A DNA stretch of 44,343 nt from a bacterium (GCA_027064085.1 JAMOQH010000084.1:1-44343); one strand, 5' to 3'; numbered from the stretch's first letter, positions 16,001 to 24,903 are shown. Numbers and translations are program-made. Notes: generated by a model not told the origin, from the letters alone.

Positions 16001-17065
16001 ATGGATAAGTTTATAGATATTATGATCGACTGCACAAAACATGGTCGGAAGATAAAAAAGGGAGATTATCTTGAAGAAGGCAAATATCCTGTAATTGATC
16101 AAGGACAAAAGCAATGTGTGGGGTATTCAAATGAAGAAGAAGGTTTATTTAATGATGTTCCGGCTATAATATTTGGTGATCACACTAGAGTTATTAAATA
16201 CATAGATGAGCCATTTTTCTTGGGTGCTGATGGTGTTAAGGTTTTGAGGAGTAAAGATAATAATGTGGATTATAGATATCTATATTATGCTCTAAGGAAT
16301 GTAAAAATTGAAAACACAGGATATAACAGGCATTTTAAGTGGTTGAAGGAATCTAAAATAAGATTTCCAGAACTGAATAAGCAACAAAAAATTGCAACAG
16401 TTCTTGGAAAAGTTGAACGAGTTATTGAACTTAAAGAAAAAGAATTGAAAGAGTTAGATCTCCTCATCAAATCCCGATTTATCGAGTTGTTTGGATATCC
16501 AGTATCTAATACAATGAACTGGGATGTCGCTCCAATGGGTGAAGTTGCTCCAACTCAAAAATACAATGGCTCATTCGATGATTCAGTCTGGTTATTAAAT
16601 TTAGATATGGTCGAAGCTCAATCGGGTAAAGTTTTGGATTACAATATTGTTGAAGTTGATGAAGTTGGTAATTCAACAGGAGCATTTGATACATCCAATG
16701 TCTTATACTCAAAATTAAGGCCATATTTAAACAAAGTTGTTATCCCAGAAAGGAAAGGTTTTGCTACATCAGAATTAGTTCCACTGAAACCTAATCAAAA
16801 ATTATTAAATAGAGAATACTTAGCTTACATGTTAAGATCAGATGAGTTTGTTACTATGATAACTGAGAAAGTAGCAGGAGCTAAGATGCCAAGAGTATCA
16901 ATGAATGATTTTAGAGGATTTTCTGTACCTTTACCACCAGCTAATCTACAAAATCAATTTTCTAGAATCGTTAATCATGTTGACAAATTGAAAGTTGAAG
17001 TACAAAAATCATTAGATGAAACACAGTTGTTATTTGATTCATTGATGCAAGAATATTTTCAGTAA
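16001..17065 (+). CDS. hsdS: Type I restriction-modification specificity subunit
   Basis: It sets the DNA sequence recognised by the type I complex. Two target-recognition domains are each followed by a helical spacer: TRD1 about 1-125 with helix QQKIATVLGKVERVIELKEK, TRD2 about 165-310 with helix NQFSRIVNHVDKLKVEVQKS. The 354 residues are at the short end for a two-TRD subunit. TAGGGGAG precedes ATG 16001 and the gene follows hsdM by 16 bp. The last 84 bases are repeated, degenerate, at 17640-17723 beyond the next gene. This suggests past recombination at the 3' end of hsdS, a common way to change specificity. Confidence 0.93.
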   Translation: MDKFIDIMIDCTKHGRKIKKGDYLEEGKYPVIDQGQKQCVGYSNEEEGLFNDVPAIIFGDHTRVIKYIDEPFFLGADGVKVLRSKDNNVDYRYLYYALRNVKIENTGYNRHFKWLKESKIRFPELNKQQKIATVLGKVERVIELKEKELKELDLLIKSRFIELFGYPVSNTMNWDVAPMGEVAPTQKYNGSFDDSVWLLNLDMVEAQSGKVLDYNIVEVDEVGNSTGAFDTSNVLYSKLRPYLNKVVIPERKGFATSELVPLKPNQKLLNREYLAYMLRSDEFVTMITEKVAGAKMPRVSMNDFRGFSVPLPPANLQNQFSRIVNHVDKLKVEVQKSLDETQLLFDSLMQEYFQ

Positions 17066-17113
17066 CATTAATGGAAGTATTAATAGACAAATACTAAGAA
17101 AGCGGGTGATTTA

Positions 17114-17608
17114 ATGCCATTGGTAAAAAAATGGATAAAAGATACTATAGATTTTGATATAGATGAAGGAGACATGAGATTGGGGAGCGATTTTTTGATG
17201 ATTTGGTCGATTTTTGAAGAATCATACAGTGAGACAGGATTCGGTCTACAGCTTATTCGCAATGATAAAACACAAAAGGAATTAACTCTAGTAGAGGATA
17301 GTATACCGAGTTTAAATAATTTGTTTGTTTACTTTTATGATAGATATCAAGATCAGAGTAAGTTAAGAGATTTGAAAGGTAAAGTGAAACATAATTCGAC
17401 ATTTATAGAAGAAATTTTGAAGAAAGATAAATCTCTTATAACTATTGAAGAAAAGGTTACATTACTTTTGTATGTGGTATTTAGGTATCGAAACAACATG
17501 TTTCATGGCAGTAAAGCTTTAAAGGATTGGGCTAGTATATACAAAATACAAATAAATAAGTGCATAGATGCTCTAATGTTGCTATATGGTAATCTAAAAT
17601 TTGTTTAG
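17114..17608 (+). CDS. HEPN-domain protein inside the type I R-M operon
   Basis: A 164-residue, mostly helical protein with Arg126-x4-His131 in YRNNMFHGSK, the R-x4-6-H signature of HEPN RNases. HEPN proteins are frequent in defence and toxin-antitoxin loci, where they cleave RNA or work as regulated partners. AAGCGGGTGA lies upstream of ATG 17114. It sits between hsdS and hsdR and is enclosed by two copies of the hsdS 3' end, which suggests it entered with a duplicated or exchanged hsdS segment. No partner nucleotidyltransferase is encoded next to it. Whether it is an active RNase or an accessory to restriction is unknown. Confidence 0.65.
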   Translation: MPLVKKWIKDTIDFDIDEGDMRLGSDFLMIWSIFEESYSETGFGLQLIRNDKTQKELTLVEDSIPSLNNLFVYFYDRYQDQSKLRDLKGKVKHNSTFIEEILKKDKSLITIEEKVTLLLYVVFRYRNNMFHGSKALKDWASIYKIQINKCIDALMLLYGNLKFV

Positions 17609-17639
17609 AATTAAAAAGCCTTACGGAATATAGATATAC

Positions 17640-17723
17640 ATACAAATTAAAGGTTGAAGTTCAGAAGTCACTGGATTAAACACAGATGTTATTCGATTCA
17701 TTAATGCAAGAGTATTTTGTGTA
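17640..17723 (+). pseudogene. Degenerate second copy of the hsdS 3' end
   Basis: These 84 bases align without gaps to the last 84 bases of hsdS (16982-17065), with about 15 differences. The translation is KLKVEVQKSLD, a stop (GAA changed to TAA), then TQMLFDSLMQEYF. The rest of this second specificity gene is gone. It is a relic of another hsdS or of a duplication spanning the HEPN gene. Confidence 0.9.
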
Positions 17724-17912
17724 ATGAAATGTTTGAGATGCATTAAAAATTTTGCAGAACAAAACATAAATGATTTGAATTCTAATATTCAAGAGATGGT
17801 TGATATGCATGGCTTTGATAGAAATATTGCTCTAACGGTACTTAAAACAACTTGCAGTTCGAAATTTCAAAACCAAAATTTTATAAAAAAAGCTGTATTA
17901 GAGAAACTATAG
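17724..17912 (+). CDS. Small hypothetical protein (62 residues)
   Basis: The ATG directly follows the stop codon of the hsdS relic, and the gene ends 19 bp before hsdR. The product (MKCLRCIKNFAEQNINDLNS...) has an N-terminal CLRC pair and a helical C-terminus. I do not recognise it, and there is no clear ribosome binding site. It could be the tail of a lost gene rather than a functional peptide. Confidence 0.35.
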   Translation: MKCLRCIKNFAEQNINDLNSNIQEMVDMHGFDRNIALTVLKTTCSSKFQNQNFIKKAVLEKL

Positions 17913-17931
17913 ATAATAAGTGGGGGAGTTT

Positions 17932-20900
17932 ATGTGTTATAATTTTGATTTTTTAAAAAAAGAACAGAAGTATAAAGAATTTACATATGCTTGTATTGAA
18001 GCAGAGAAAAGCTTGGTTGTTTCCTATGCTAGTACTACTATTCTTGCTAGAAGAGCTTTAGAATTAGCAATTAAATGGGTGTTTAGTTATGACCAAGATT
18101 TAGTAGCCCCATATCAAGATAATTTGGCAACTTTGATTCATGATCATAATTTTAAGAGTATAATTGATAGCAAATTATTTCCTATGATGATATTTATTCA
18201 AAAATTAGGGAATAAAGCTGTTCATTCTTCTTCGCCTATATCAAGAGAACAAGCAGTTTTATCACTAAATAATCTATTTGAATTTGTATCTTGGATTGAT
18301 TATTGTTATTCAGATGAATATGAAGATATTAAATTTGACGAAAGTATTTTAGGGGATAACGAAAAAGAAAAGAAAACCAGAGAAGAACTAAAAGATCTTT
18401 ATGATCGATTAGGTTCCAAAGATCGTAAACTTGAAGAAGTTATAAAAGAAAATGAATCTTTAAGAAAATTAAATGCAGATAAAAGAAAAAATAATAAGAA
18501 AAACAAAGAGTTTAAAGTTGATGAAATATCAGAATATAAGACTAGGAAGATGTATATTGATTTAGAGCTTGAGCTTAATGGCTGGATAATTGGTAAAGAC
18601 TGTTTAGAAGAAGTTGAAGTAACTGGCATGCCTAATATATCTGGTATTGGTTTTATAGATTATGTTTTATATGGTAATAATGGAAAACCTCTTGCTGTTG
18701 TTGAAGCAAAAAAAACAAGTGTCAATCCTAGAGTTGGACAAGTGCAAGCTCAAAGATATGCAGATTGTTTAGAGAAGCAACATGGAATAAGACCAATAAT
18801 TTTTTATACTAATGGATTTGAATATAATTTATGGGATGATAGAAGTTATCCAGAGCGTATTGTTTCTGGTATTTATACAAAAGAAGAATTAGAGTGGCTT
18901 ATATTTAAGCGTACTAATAAAAGCAATCTTATAGATCCAGTAATTAATGATAATATTACTGATAGATATTATCAAAAGATGGCAATAAATGCAGTATGTG
19001 ATACATTAGATAAAGGTAATAGAAAGTCTTTACTTGTTATGGCAACTGGATCAGGAAAAACTAGAACAGCTATTTCTATTGTGGATGTATTAATTAATAG
19101 AGGCTGGGTTAAGAATATATTATTTTTAGCTGATAGAACTGCATTAGTTAAGCAAGCAAAGAAAAATTTTAAAGCATTATTACCAGAATTATCTCTTTGT
19201 AATTTACTAAATAGCAAAGAAAATCCTGAAAGTAGAATGGTATTTTCTACTTATCCTACAATGATGAATGCAATAGATGATGTAAAAAATAAGAATAATG
19301 AAAAATTATTTACTAGTGGGCATTTTGATTTAATTATTATTGATGAGAGTCATAGAAGTATTTATAAAAAATATCAAGAGATATTTAATTATTTTGATTC
19401 TATTTTATTAGGACTTACAGCTACACCTAAAAATGATATTGATAAGAATACTTATACAATATTTGAACTTGAAAATAATGTACCAACTTATTCATATGAA
19501 CTTGGAGAAGCAATTAAAGATGGTTTTTTAGTACCATATAATACTATGGAAGCAAAACTTAAGTTTATGGAACAAGGTATTCATTATGATGAACTTTCAG
19601 AAGATGAAAAAGATCAATTTGAGGAAACGTTTGATGATGATGTGAAGGATATAAGCGGTGAAGCTTTAAATTCGTTTTTATTTAATGATAATACGGTTGA
19701 TACTGTGGTTCAAAATCTCATGGAAAATGGTTTGAAAGTAGAAGGTGGAGATAAACTTGGTAAAACTATTATTTTTGCGAAGAATAAAAAACATGCAGAT
19801 TTTATTGTTAAGCGATTCAATAGTCTTTACCCAATATACAACGGAGAATTTGCAAAACCTGTATATACTGGAATTAATTATGTAGAAAGTACAATGGATG
19901 ATTTTGAAATAAAAGGGAAAGCACCACAAATTGCAATATCAGTAGATATGCTAGATACAGGAATTGATATTCCTGAGATAGTAAATTTAGTGTTTTTTAA
20001 GAAAATACGATCAAAAACTAAATTTTGGCAAATGATTGGTAGAGGTACTAGGCTATGCCCAGATTTGTATGGTGTAGGTATTGACAAAGAAAATTTTAAG
20101 ATATTTGATTATTGTGGCAATTTTGAATTTTTTAGAGTAAATAAAAATGGTAAAGAAGCCAAGATGATTAAATCTTTGACTGAAAATTTATTTAATATAA
20201 AAATATTAATAATACAAGAATTACAGAAATTAGATTATCAAACAGAGAAATATATTGCTCATAGAGAGGAACTCATTGAGGGTATTATCAAAGAAATATT
20301 GTCAATTGATGAAAGTAAATTCAATGCACGAATGAAACTTAAATATATTCATAAATATAATCAAAGAAATGCTTTTGAAGCCTTAAGTGATTCAGATGTT
20401 AGAGAATTAGAAGAAGAACTAGCTTCTATTGTACCGGCAATTGATGATGATGAGTTAGCAAAACGATTCGATTACTTGATGTATACTATTGAATATGCTG
20501 ATATTAAAGGAAAAATTGCATCAAGACCTAAAAATAAAGTTGTAAGTACAGCAGAAAAATTGAGCTTTAAAGGTAGTATTGAAAAAGTTAAATTACAGGA
20601 AGAACTTATATATAAAGTGCAGACTAATGAACATTGGGACGAAGCAGATATATTTGATCATGAACTTGTACGAGTTGCTTTTAGAGATTTAATTAAATTT
20701 TTAGATAGTAAATCTGGAGAAATTTATTATACTAATTTTATAGATGAAATTATTGAATGTAATGAAAATTCTGGTGAATATTCCGTTAATAATATGCAAA
20801 GCTATAAGAAAAAAGTTAATAGCTATTTTAGAGAACATCAAGATGATATTGTAGTGTATAAATTAAGAAATAATAAGGATATTAGTAAGCAAGATATTAA

Positions 20901-21255
20901 GTACTTTGAAAAATTGTTATGGGAAAAATTAGGGTCTAAAGAAGATTATAAAAAAGAGTATAAAGATGAACCGTTGCTTAAATTAGTTAGTAGCATTGTA
21001 GGAATTGATCCTAAGGCGGCAAATTCTGTGTTTTCAGATTTTTTATCTGATGAAAGTTTGAACATGAATCAAATGGAATTTGTTAAATTGATTGTTAATT
21101 ATATTATTAAAAATGGAAGTTTGGATAAAAGAGTATTAAATGAACATCCATTTAATAAAAAAGGTAATGTTATGAATTTATTTGATGGAAAACTTGATGT
21201 TGTAAAGAATATTATTAAAGCAATTGATAAACTAAATAATAGGTTAAGTGGTTAA
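17932..21255 (+). CDS. hsdR: Type I restriction enzyme motor/nuclease subunit
   Basis: It translocates and cleaves unmethylated DNA as part of the R2M2S complex. The start is ATG 17932, because GGGGGAG at 17922-17928 fits it; GTG 17920 would overlap that site. Order: an N-terminal DUF4145-like helical domain (1-125), a coiled coil, the PD-(D/E)xK nuclease (Asp243 in GFIDYVLY, Glu258-x-Lys260 in VVEAKKT), the superfamily 2 motor (GSGKT 373-377, DESH from Asp471, LTATPK, motif VI QMIGRGTRLCPDL), and a C-terminal EcoEI-type assembly domain. At 1107 residues it is complete. With hsdM and hsdS present the system looks functional. Confidence 0.95.
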   Translation: MCYNFDFLKKEQKYKEFTYACIEAEKSLVVSYASTTILARRALELAIKWVFSYDQDLVAPYQDNLATLIHDHNFKSIIDSKLFPMMIFIQKLGNKAVHSSSPISREQAVLSLNNLFEFVSWIDYCYSDEYEDIKFDESILGDNEKEKKTREELKDLYDRLGSKDRKLEEVIKENESLRKLNADKRKNNKKNKEFKVDEISEYKTRKMYIDLELELNGWIIGKDCLEEVEVTGMPNISGIGFIDYVLYGNNGKPLAVVEAKKTSVNPRVGQVQAQRYADCLEKQHGIRPIIFYTNGFEYNLWDDRSYPERIVSGIYTKEELEWLIFKRTNKSNLIDPVINDNITDRYYQKMAINAVCDTLDKGNRKSLLVMATGSGKTRTAISIVDVLINRGWVKNILFLADRTALVKQAKKNFKALLPELSLCNLLNSKENPESRMVFSTYPTMMNAIDDVKNKNNEKLFTSGHFDLIIIDESHRSIYKKYQEIFNYFDSILLGLTATPKNDIDKNTYTIFELENNVPTYSYELGEAIKDGFLVPYNTMEAKLKFMEQGIHYDELSEDEKDQFEETFDDDVKDISGEALNSFLFNDNTVDTVVQNLMENGLKVEGGDKLGKTIIFAKNKKHADFIVKRFNSLYPIYNGEFAKPVYTGINYVESTMDDFEIKGKAPQIAISVDMLDTGIDIPEIVNLVFFKKIRSKTKFWQMIGRGTRLCPDLYGVGIDKENFKIFDYCGNFEFFRVNKNGKEAKMIKSLTENLFNIKILIIQELQKLDYQTEKYIAHREELIEGIIKEILSIDESKFNARMKLKYIHKYNQRNAFEALSDSDVRELEEELASIVPAIDDDELAKRFDYLMYTIEYADIKGKIASRPKNKVVSTAEKLSFKGSIEKVKLQEELIYKVQTNEHWDEADIFDHELVRVAFRDLIKFLDSKSGEIYYTNFIDEIIECNENSGEYSVNNMQSYKKKVNSYFREHQDDIVVYKLRNNKDISKQDIKYFEKLLWEKLGSKEDYKKEYKDEPLLKLVSSIVGIDPKAANSVFSDFLSDESLNMNQMEFVKLIVNYIIKNGSLDKRVLNEHPFNKKGNVMNLFDGKLDVVKNIIKAIDKLNNRLSG

Positions 21256-21315
21256 TATACGTACTACTTTGAATTGATAACTGTAATAATTGAATTTGAT
21301 GTGTGAGGTGGCTAA

Positions 21316-22893
21316 ATGAAAAAGAAAATATTGGGTATTTTAAAACAATCAGAAACATTACCATTTCTATTTGTTGGCTCAGGATTATCAAGACGATATT
21401 TAGATCTTGAGGATTGGGAAGGGTTACTTAAAAAATTTGCAAAGATGGCAAATGAAGAAGAATTTGCATATGAGGTTTTTTTACAACAAGTTGAGAAAAT
21501 GGGTAATAGGGAAGGAAAATTACCTAAAATTGCTGAGTTAATTGAAAATGAATTTAATCAAAAATGGTATAAAGATACTAAATTTAAATCTAGTAGAGAA
21601 AAACACAGAGAAGATATAAATAATCATATATCCCCATTTAAATTGGAAATTGCAGATTATATGAATATTAAAAGTTGTGAATTAAATGATGAATATAAAG
21701 ATGAACTAAGTATTTTTAGAGAAATAGGTAATAAAGGAATTGCAGGAATTATAACAACTAATTACGATACGTTTTTAGAAAATACTTTTAATAACTTTAC
21801 TACTTATATTGGTCAAGAAGAATTAATCTTTTCACAAATACAAGGCATTTCAGAAATTTATAAAATTCATGGATGCGCTTCTAAACCAGAAACAATAGTA
21901 ATTAATGAGAAAGATTATATTGATTTTACTGAAAAAAATGCTTATTTAGCAGCTAAATTATTAACAATTTTTTTAGAACATCCAATTATTTTTTTAGGAT
22001 ATTCAATTAGTGATAAAAATATTGAGAGTATTTTAAAATCTATTATAAAATGTTTGTCACAAGAACATTTAGAAAAACTAAAAAAGAGACTTATTTTTAT
22101 TGAATGGGACAATAGCGTTGCTGAAGAAATATCTACTTACAGTAAAGCTTTTGAAGGCGAAAAATATATTGATATGACTAGGATTAAGCTTAATGATTTT
22201 AGTGTTCTTTATCAGGCGTTAGTTGAAAACAAAGGTAAATATAATGTGAATATGTTAAGAAGACTTAAAAATGATATTTATGAGTTGGTTTTAACAAATA
22301 AAGCTACAGGAAATATTAGAGTTATAGGTCTTGAAGATGATGACAAATTAGATCAAGTTGAAGTGGTTGTAGGAGTAGGAGTTTTATCTGAATTTGGACA
22401 AAAGGGATATTTAGGTGTATCTGCTGATGAAATATATGAAGATATTGTATTAGATAATGGAGAGTTTGAAATTGAAAGAATAGTTGTTGATACTTTACCT
22501 ATTTTATTAGCTAGAAATAGTAACAGCTTACCAATATATAAATATCTCAGCGACTATGAAGGTGAGGTGCCAGAGAAGGTTAAAACTGGTAAAAAAGAAA
22601 ATTATGATGATTTATTAAGTAATACAATTAAAAAAAATCGTGATAAAGGCACTAATCATAATTATAATAGTACCATTAATTCATTGATCGAAAAATATTC
22701 AACAAAGGAATGTTTGAAAATAATACCACTTTTAAATGTAGAAAATATTATGGTTAAGGAATTACATGAATTTTTAGTAAAGGTTTTTAATGAAAATGAA
22801 AATCCATTAGATAAAAATAATGACGATAAAGGTTTTAGAACAAATTTAAAACGAGTTATCAGAATATATGATTGGTTAAAACATCAAAAATGA
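21316..22893 (+). CDS. SIR2-domain protein, probable NADase-type defence effector
   Basis: The N-terminal 290 residues form a SIR2-like Rossmann fold: FVGSGLS (GSG at 21-23), TTNYDTFLE (Asn149, Asp151), the active-site histidine KIHGC (His185) and IIFLGYSISDKNI. In bacterial defence systems (Thoeris ThsA, DSR, SIR2-HerA and similar) such domains degrade NAD+ on phage infection. The C-terminal 230 residues do not match a domain I know; they contain EVVVGVGVLSEFGQKG and a helical end. It has its own ribosome binding site (GAGGTGG) 60 bp after hsdR, in the same direction, so it is probably co-transcribed with the R-M genes. No HerA, TIR or other partner is adjacent, so I infer a stand-alone effector or R-M accessory. 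Confidence 0.8.
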   Translation: MKKKILGILKQSETLPFLFVGSGLSRRYLDLEDWEGLLKKFAKMANEEEFAYEVFLQQVEKMGNREGKLPKIAELIENEFNQKWYKDTKFKSSREKHREDINNHISPFKLEIADYMNIKSCELNDEYKDELSIFREIGNKGIAGIITTNYDTFLENTFNNFTTYIGQEELIFSQIQGISEIYKIHGCASKPETIVINEKDYIDFTEKNAYLAAKLLTIFLEHPIIFLGYSISDKNIESILKSIIKCLSQEHLEKLKKRLIFIEWDNSVAEEISTYSKAFEGEKYIDMTRIKLNDFSVLYQALVENKGKYNVNMLRRLKNDIYELVLTNKATGNIRVIGLEDDDKLDQVEVVVGVGVLSEFGQKGYLGVSADEIYEDIVLDNGEFEIERIVVDTLPILLARNSNSLPIYKYLSDYEGEVPEKVKTGKKENYDDLLSNTIKKNRDKGTNHNYNSTINSLIEKYSTKECLKIIPLLNVENIMVKELHEFLVKVFNENENPLDKNNDDKGFRTNLKRVIRIYDWLKHQK

Positions 22894-22964
22894 AAAAGAG
22901 CTCCAATTACAGCGAGTATTTAATACACACCTTATTAGAACCCATTTTATATCTTTTAAGTGTA

Positions 22965-23060
22965 CAAACGTTAGGATAGCAAGAAAAACTTCTCACCTCT
23001 AACGAGCACGTATAAACTTAGTTATACGTTTATTATACACTAATTTAGTTGAAAAATCAA
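22965..23060 (-). promoter_or_regulatory. Candidate minus-strand promoter with operator-like palindrome and stem-loop
   Basis: In the 400-bp gap after the SIR2 gene the minus strand has TTGATT (23060-23055), 17 bp, TATAAT (23037-23032). Overlapping the likely start is the inverted repeat ACGTATAA-N6-TTATACGT (23008-23029). The transcript would then form CGTTAG...CTAACG (23004-22969) with an inner AAG-A5-CTT hairpin. Only a 12-codon ORF lies downstream. It could be a small RNA or an orphan leader; it matches no riboswitch I recognise. Confidence 0.35.
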
Positions 23061-23110
23061 TTGAAAATTAAAGAAGAAAATAAATAAAAATAAATCCAAA
23101 ATAGAAATTT

Positions 23111-23176
23111 TAACGGTGTCAGGCTAAATAAACAAACATATTTATTCAAAATCATAAATAAGCATATATAATATGC
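23111..23176 (+). repeat. Degenerate left end of a B-type repeat
   Basis: TAACGGTGTCAGG, then AACAAACATATTTATTC and AAATCATAAA match the left end of the B repeats near 24600 and 36151. A 15-bp palindrome GCATAT-ATA-ATATGC lies at 23162-23176. Confidence 0.5.
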
Positions 23177-23299
23177 GATTTAAAATATCGTTAAATTCTA
23201 ATGGTGCATAGTACCGATGTTCATTTAGTGATATGAAATATTGTAAGACGCTCAGCAACAGATATTGAGAAAATATTTAAGTAATGGAGGTATTTATTT

Positions 23300-23452
23300 A
23301 TGGATGAATTAGATAAAAAATCAATTGAGGAGTTTGTACTAGATATAAATTGTTTGGATAGAATATCAAGGAAAGCAGGTAAATTCAATCCTTTTGAAAC
23401 TTTAGGATTGGTTAATAACGAGAAAAAACATAGTAATGTTTTAGCATGGTAA
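23300..23452 (+). pseudogene. N-terminal stub of a PD-(D/E)xK family 4-like nuclease
   Basis: The gene starts well (TAATGGAGG, then ATG 23300) but stops after 50 codons. The end KFNPFETLGLVNNEKKHSNV-LAW is the conserved N-terminus of PDDEXK_4-type nucleases, in which HSNVLAWLLDP normally follows. The break falls exactly within LAW|LLDP, where TAA and then group II intron-like and repeat-like sequence begin. I did not find the rest of this copy. A second, more complete member of the family lies at 29393-30342. Confidence 0.7.
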
Positions 23453-23483
23453 GAACGTATCGGTGCCTTCCCTGCGCCTAAAT

Positions 23484-23535
23484 CTTAACGTACGGTTCTT
23501 AGGGGAGAATGGGAGAGTAATCTCCCTGACTTACT
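23484..23535 (+). mobile_element. Probable 3' end remnant of a group II intron
   Basis: AACGTACGGTTCTTAGGGG matches the 3' strand of domain V, and the hairpin GGGAGA-GTAA-TCTCCC (23511-23526) followed by CTTAC matches a domain VI end. The 5' strand of domain V, the ribozyme body and the reverse transcriptase are missing; just upstream lies CGGTGCCTTCCCTGCGCC, similar to the palindromic repeats. The recognition is by motif only. Confidence 0.5.
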
Positions 23536-23580
23536 TGACGTGCATATAAACAATCAGAGATAAGTACAACCTGAGTTTGA

Positions 23581-23641
23581 CACTTTAAATACATAAAATT
23601 TATTGAAATATGATTGATTATGCTAGTTTTTTGGTACATAG
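23581..23641 (+). repeat. Degenerate right end of a B-type repeat
   Basis: TTTAAATACATAAAATTTAT, TGAAATATGATTGATTATGC and TAGTTTTTTGG match the right end of the B repeats at 24850-24903 and 34773-34818. Confidence 0.6.
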
Positions 23642-23745
23642 CATAGATATACTTTTAATGTTGCACCGCACAGATAAATTGATATATTCTATGGTAAATG
23701 TGGAATTTCATATAAGTATAGTTTAATATGAGTATGGAGGGTAAG

Positions 23746-24442
23746 ATGAAAGAATTTATTGATTATTATAAGTTACTTGATATTAGTAGTAAAGCCTCTA
23801 TTATTGAAATTAAAAAAAAGTTATAGGGAAAAATCAAAACTATATCATCCTGATATTAGTAACTTAAAAGATGCAAAAGAAAAAATGCAAAATCTAAATG
23901 AGGCATACGAAATATTAAAAAGCCCTTTAAAAAGATACTCTTATGACAAAGAATGTACCGCTTATAATAGTTTGTATTCAGAAAGAAATAAAAATGCAGG
24001 TAGTAGCTATAAAACACAAAATATAAAAGATGATAAGTTGTTTGGTATTGTAATAACTTTATCTTTTATATTTGGATTAGCATTTGTGTTATATTTTGTA
24101 GTATTAATGATTATAAATGATACTTTTTCAATTAGTTATATATTTATTGTTGTATTTTTTGGTTTTTGGATATATGCACTTATAATGCCTATTTTAATAG
24201 GTGGTTTATATATACTAAGAGAAATATTTAGAGATATCAAATATGTTATACGTAGAAAAGGTAAGATTAACTTATCAGATTTATCTTTTTTAAAATATTC
24301 TCTTTTGATAGGATTTATTGTTTTCTTTCCTGTTGGTTTTAAAGAAAGTGGTATTATTAATGGACTTTGGTATGGTTTGAATGGTGCAGGAGCAGGTTTT
24401 TTCTTATGGGCAATGGTTGTTTCAATTTTGAACGAACTCTAA
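23746..24442 (+). pseudogene. Membrane-bound J-domain (DnaJ-like) protein, frameshifted in an A8 run
   Basis: TATGGAGGG precedes ATG 23746. The frame reads MKEFIDYYKLLDISSKASII-EIKKKL and hits TAG just after a run of eight A (23812-23819). The +1 frame then continues as SYREKSKLYHPDISNLKDAK with the J-domain HPD motif, followed by EKMQNLNEAYEILKSPLKRY. One A fewer would join the frames. The second half (about residues 100-230) has about four transmembrane helices (LFGIVITLSFIFGLAFVLYF, YIFIVVFFGFWIYALIMPIL and others). J proteins stimulate DnaK; a membrane-anchored type would recruit it to the membrane. The gene is either recently broken, phase-variable, or affected by a sequencing error. Confidence 0.75.
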
Positions 24443-24452
24443 AAAACGTAAC

Positions 24453-24598
24453 GGTGCCAGTGAAGCCGCCGAAAAAGGTTTATTTTAGAAAAATATGATT
24501 ACTTAAAATTTTGAACCCTTGGGATTACTAAGTTTCGATTTTTAAATGTTTCAATAAATCAGAGTTTTATTTAGTTTTTCGGAGCCTTCCCAGTCACC
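24453..24598 (+). repeat. A-type palindromic element, copy 1 (about 146 bp)
   Basis: The left end GGTGCCAGTGAAGCCGCCGA and the right end TCGGAGCCTTCCCAGTCACC are imperfect inverted repeats. The interior (ATATGATTACTTAAAATTTT, ATTACTAAGTTTCGATTTTT) is shared, in inverted orientation, with the copy at 29095-29239. It begins 10 bp after the J-domain gene. Confidence 0.85.
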
Positions 24599-24599
24599 A

Positions 24600-24903
24600 A
24601 CAAACTAACATATTAGTACAGAAATCATAAAAAAAGAAATTAATAATTATATTTTTATTATATAACGAATTGATACAATTCTAGATCGGGTTACAATAGT
24701 TTGTTTTTAATGGCTTTAGGAGATATTTGTTAGAAGAATTTGGTGTTGGCATTTCATTACTTAGATACGATTGATAATTGCAAAAATTTATATAGTAATC
24801 AATTGAAAGGTGTTAAATTTACTTTTCCAATCAGAAATTCATTTAATTTGAGTGGATTTTAATAAATAAAGTTTATTGAAATATAAATAATTATGTTAGT
24901 TTG
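24600..24903 (+). repeat. B-type repeat, copy 1 (about 300 bp)
   Basis: It starts ACAAACTAACATATT...GAAATCATAAAAAAAGAA and ends GAGTGGATTTTAATAAATAA...TTATGTTAGTTTG. The middle is a degraded version of the Cys-rich ORF seen in copy 2 (GATAATTGCAAAAATTTATA). It also contains AATTGATACAATTCTAGAT (24671-24689), identical to the first bases of the IS1182-type relic at 33100. It is joined directly to A elements on both sides. No functional gene is seen in it. Confidence 0.7.

Noticed and set aside
22969-23004. Known riboswitch class in the gap after the SIR2 gene
   Set aside because: I compared it by eye with lysine, SAM, T-box and cyclic di-GMP consensus features and found no match; it also lacks a downstream gene.
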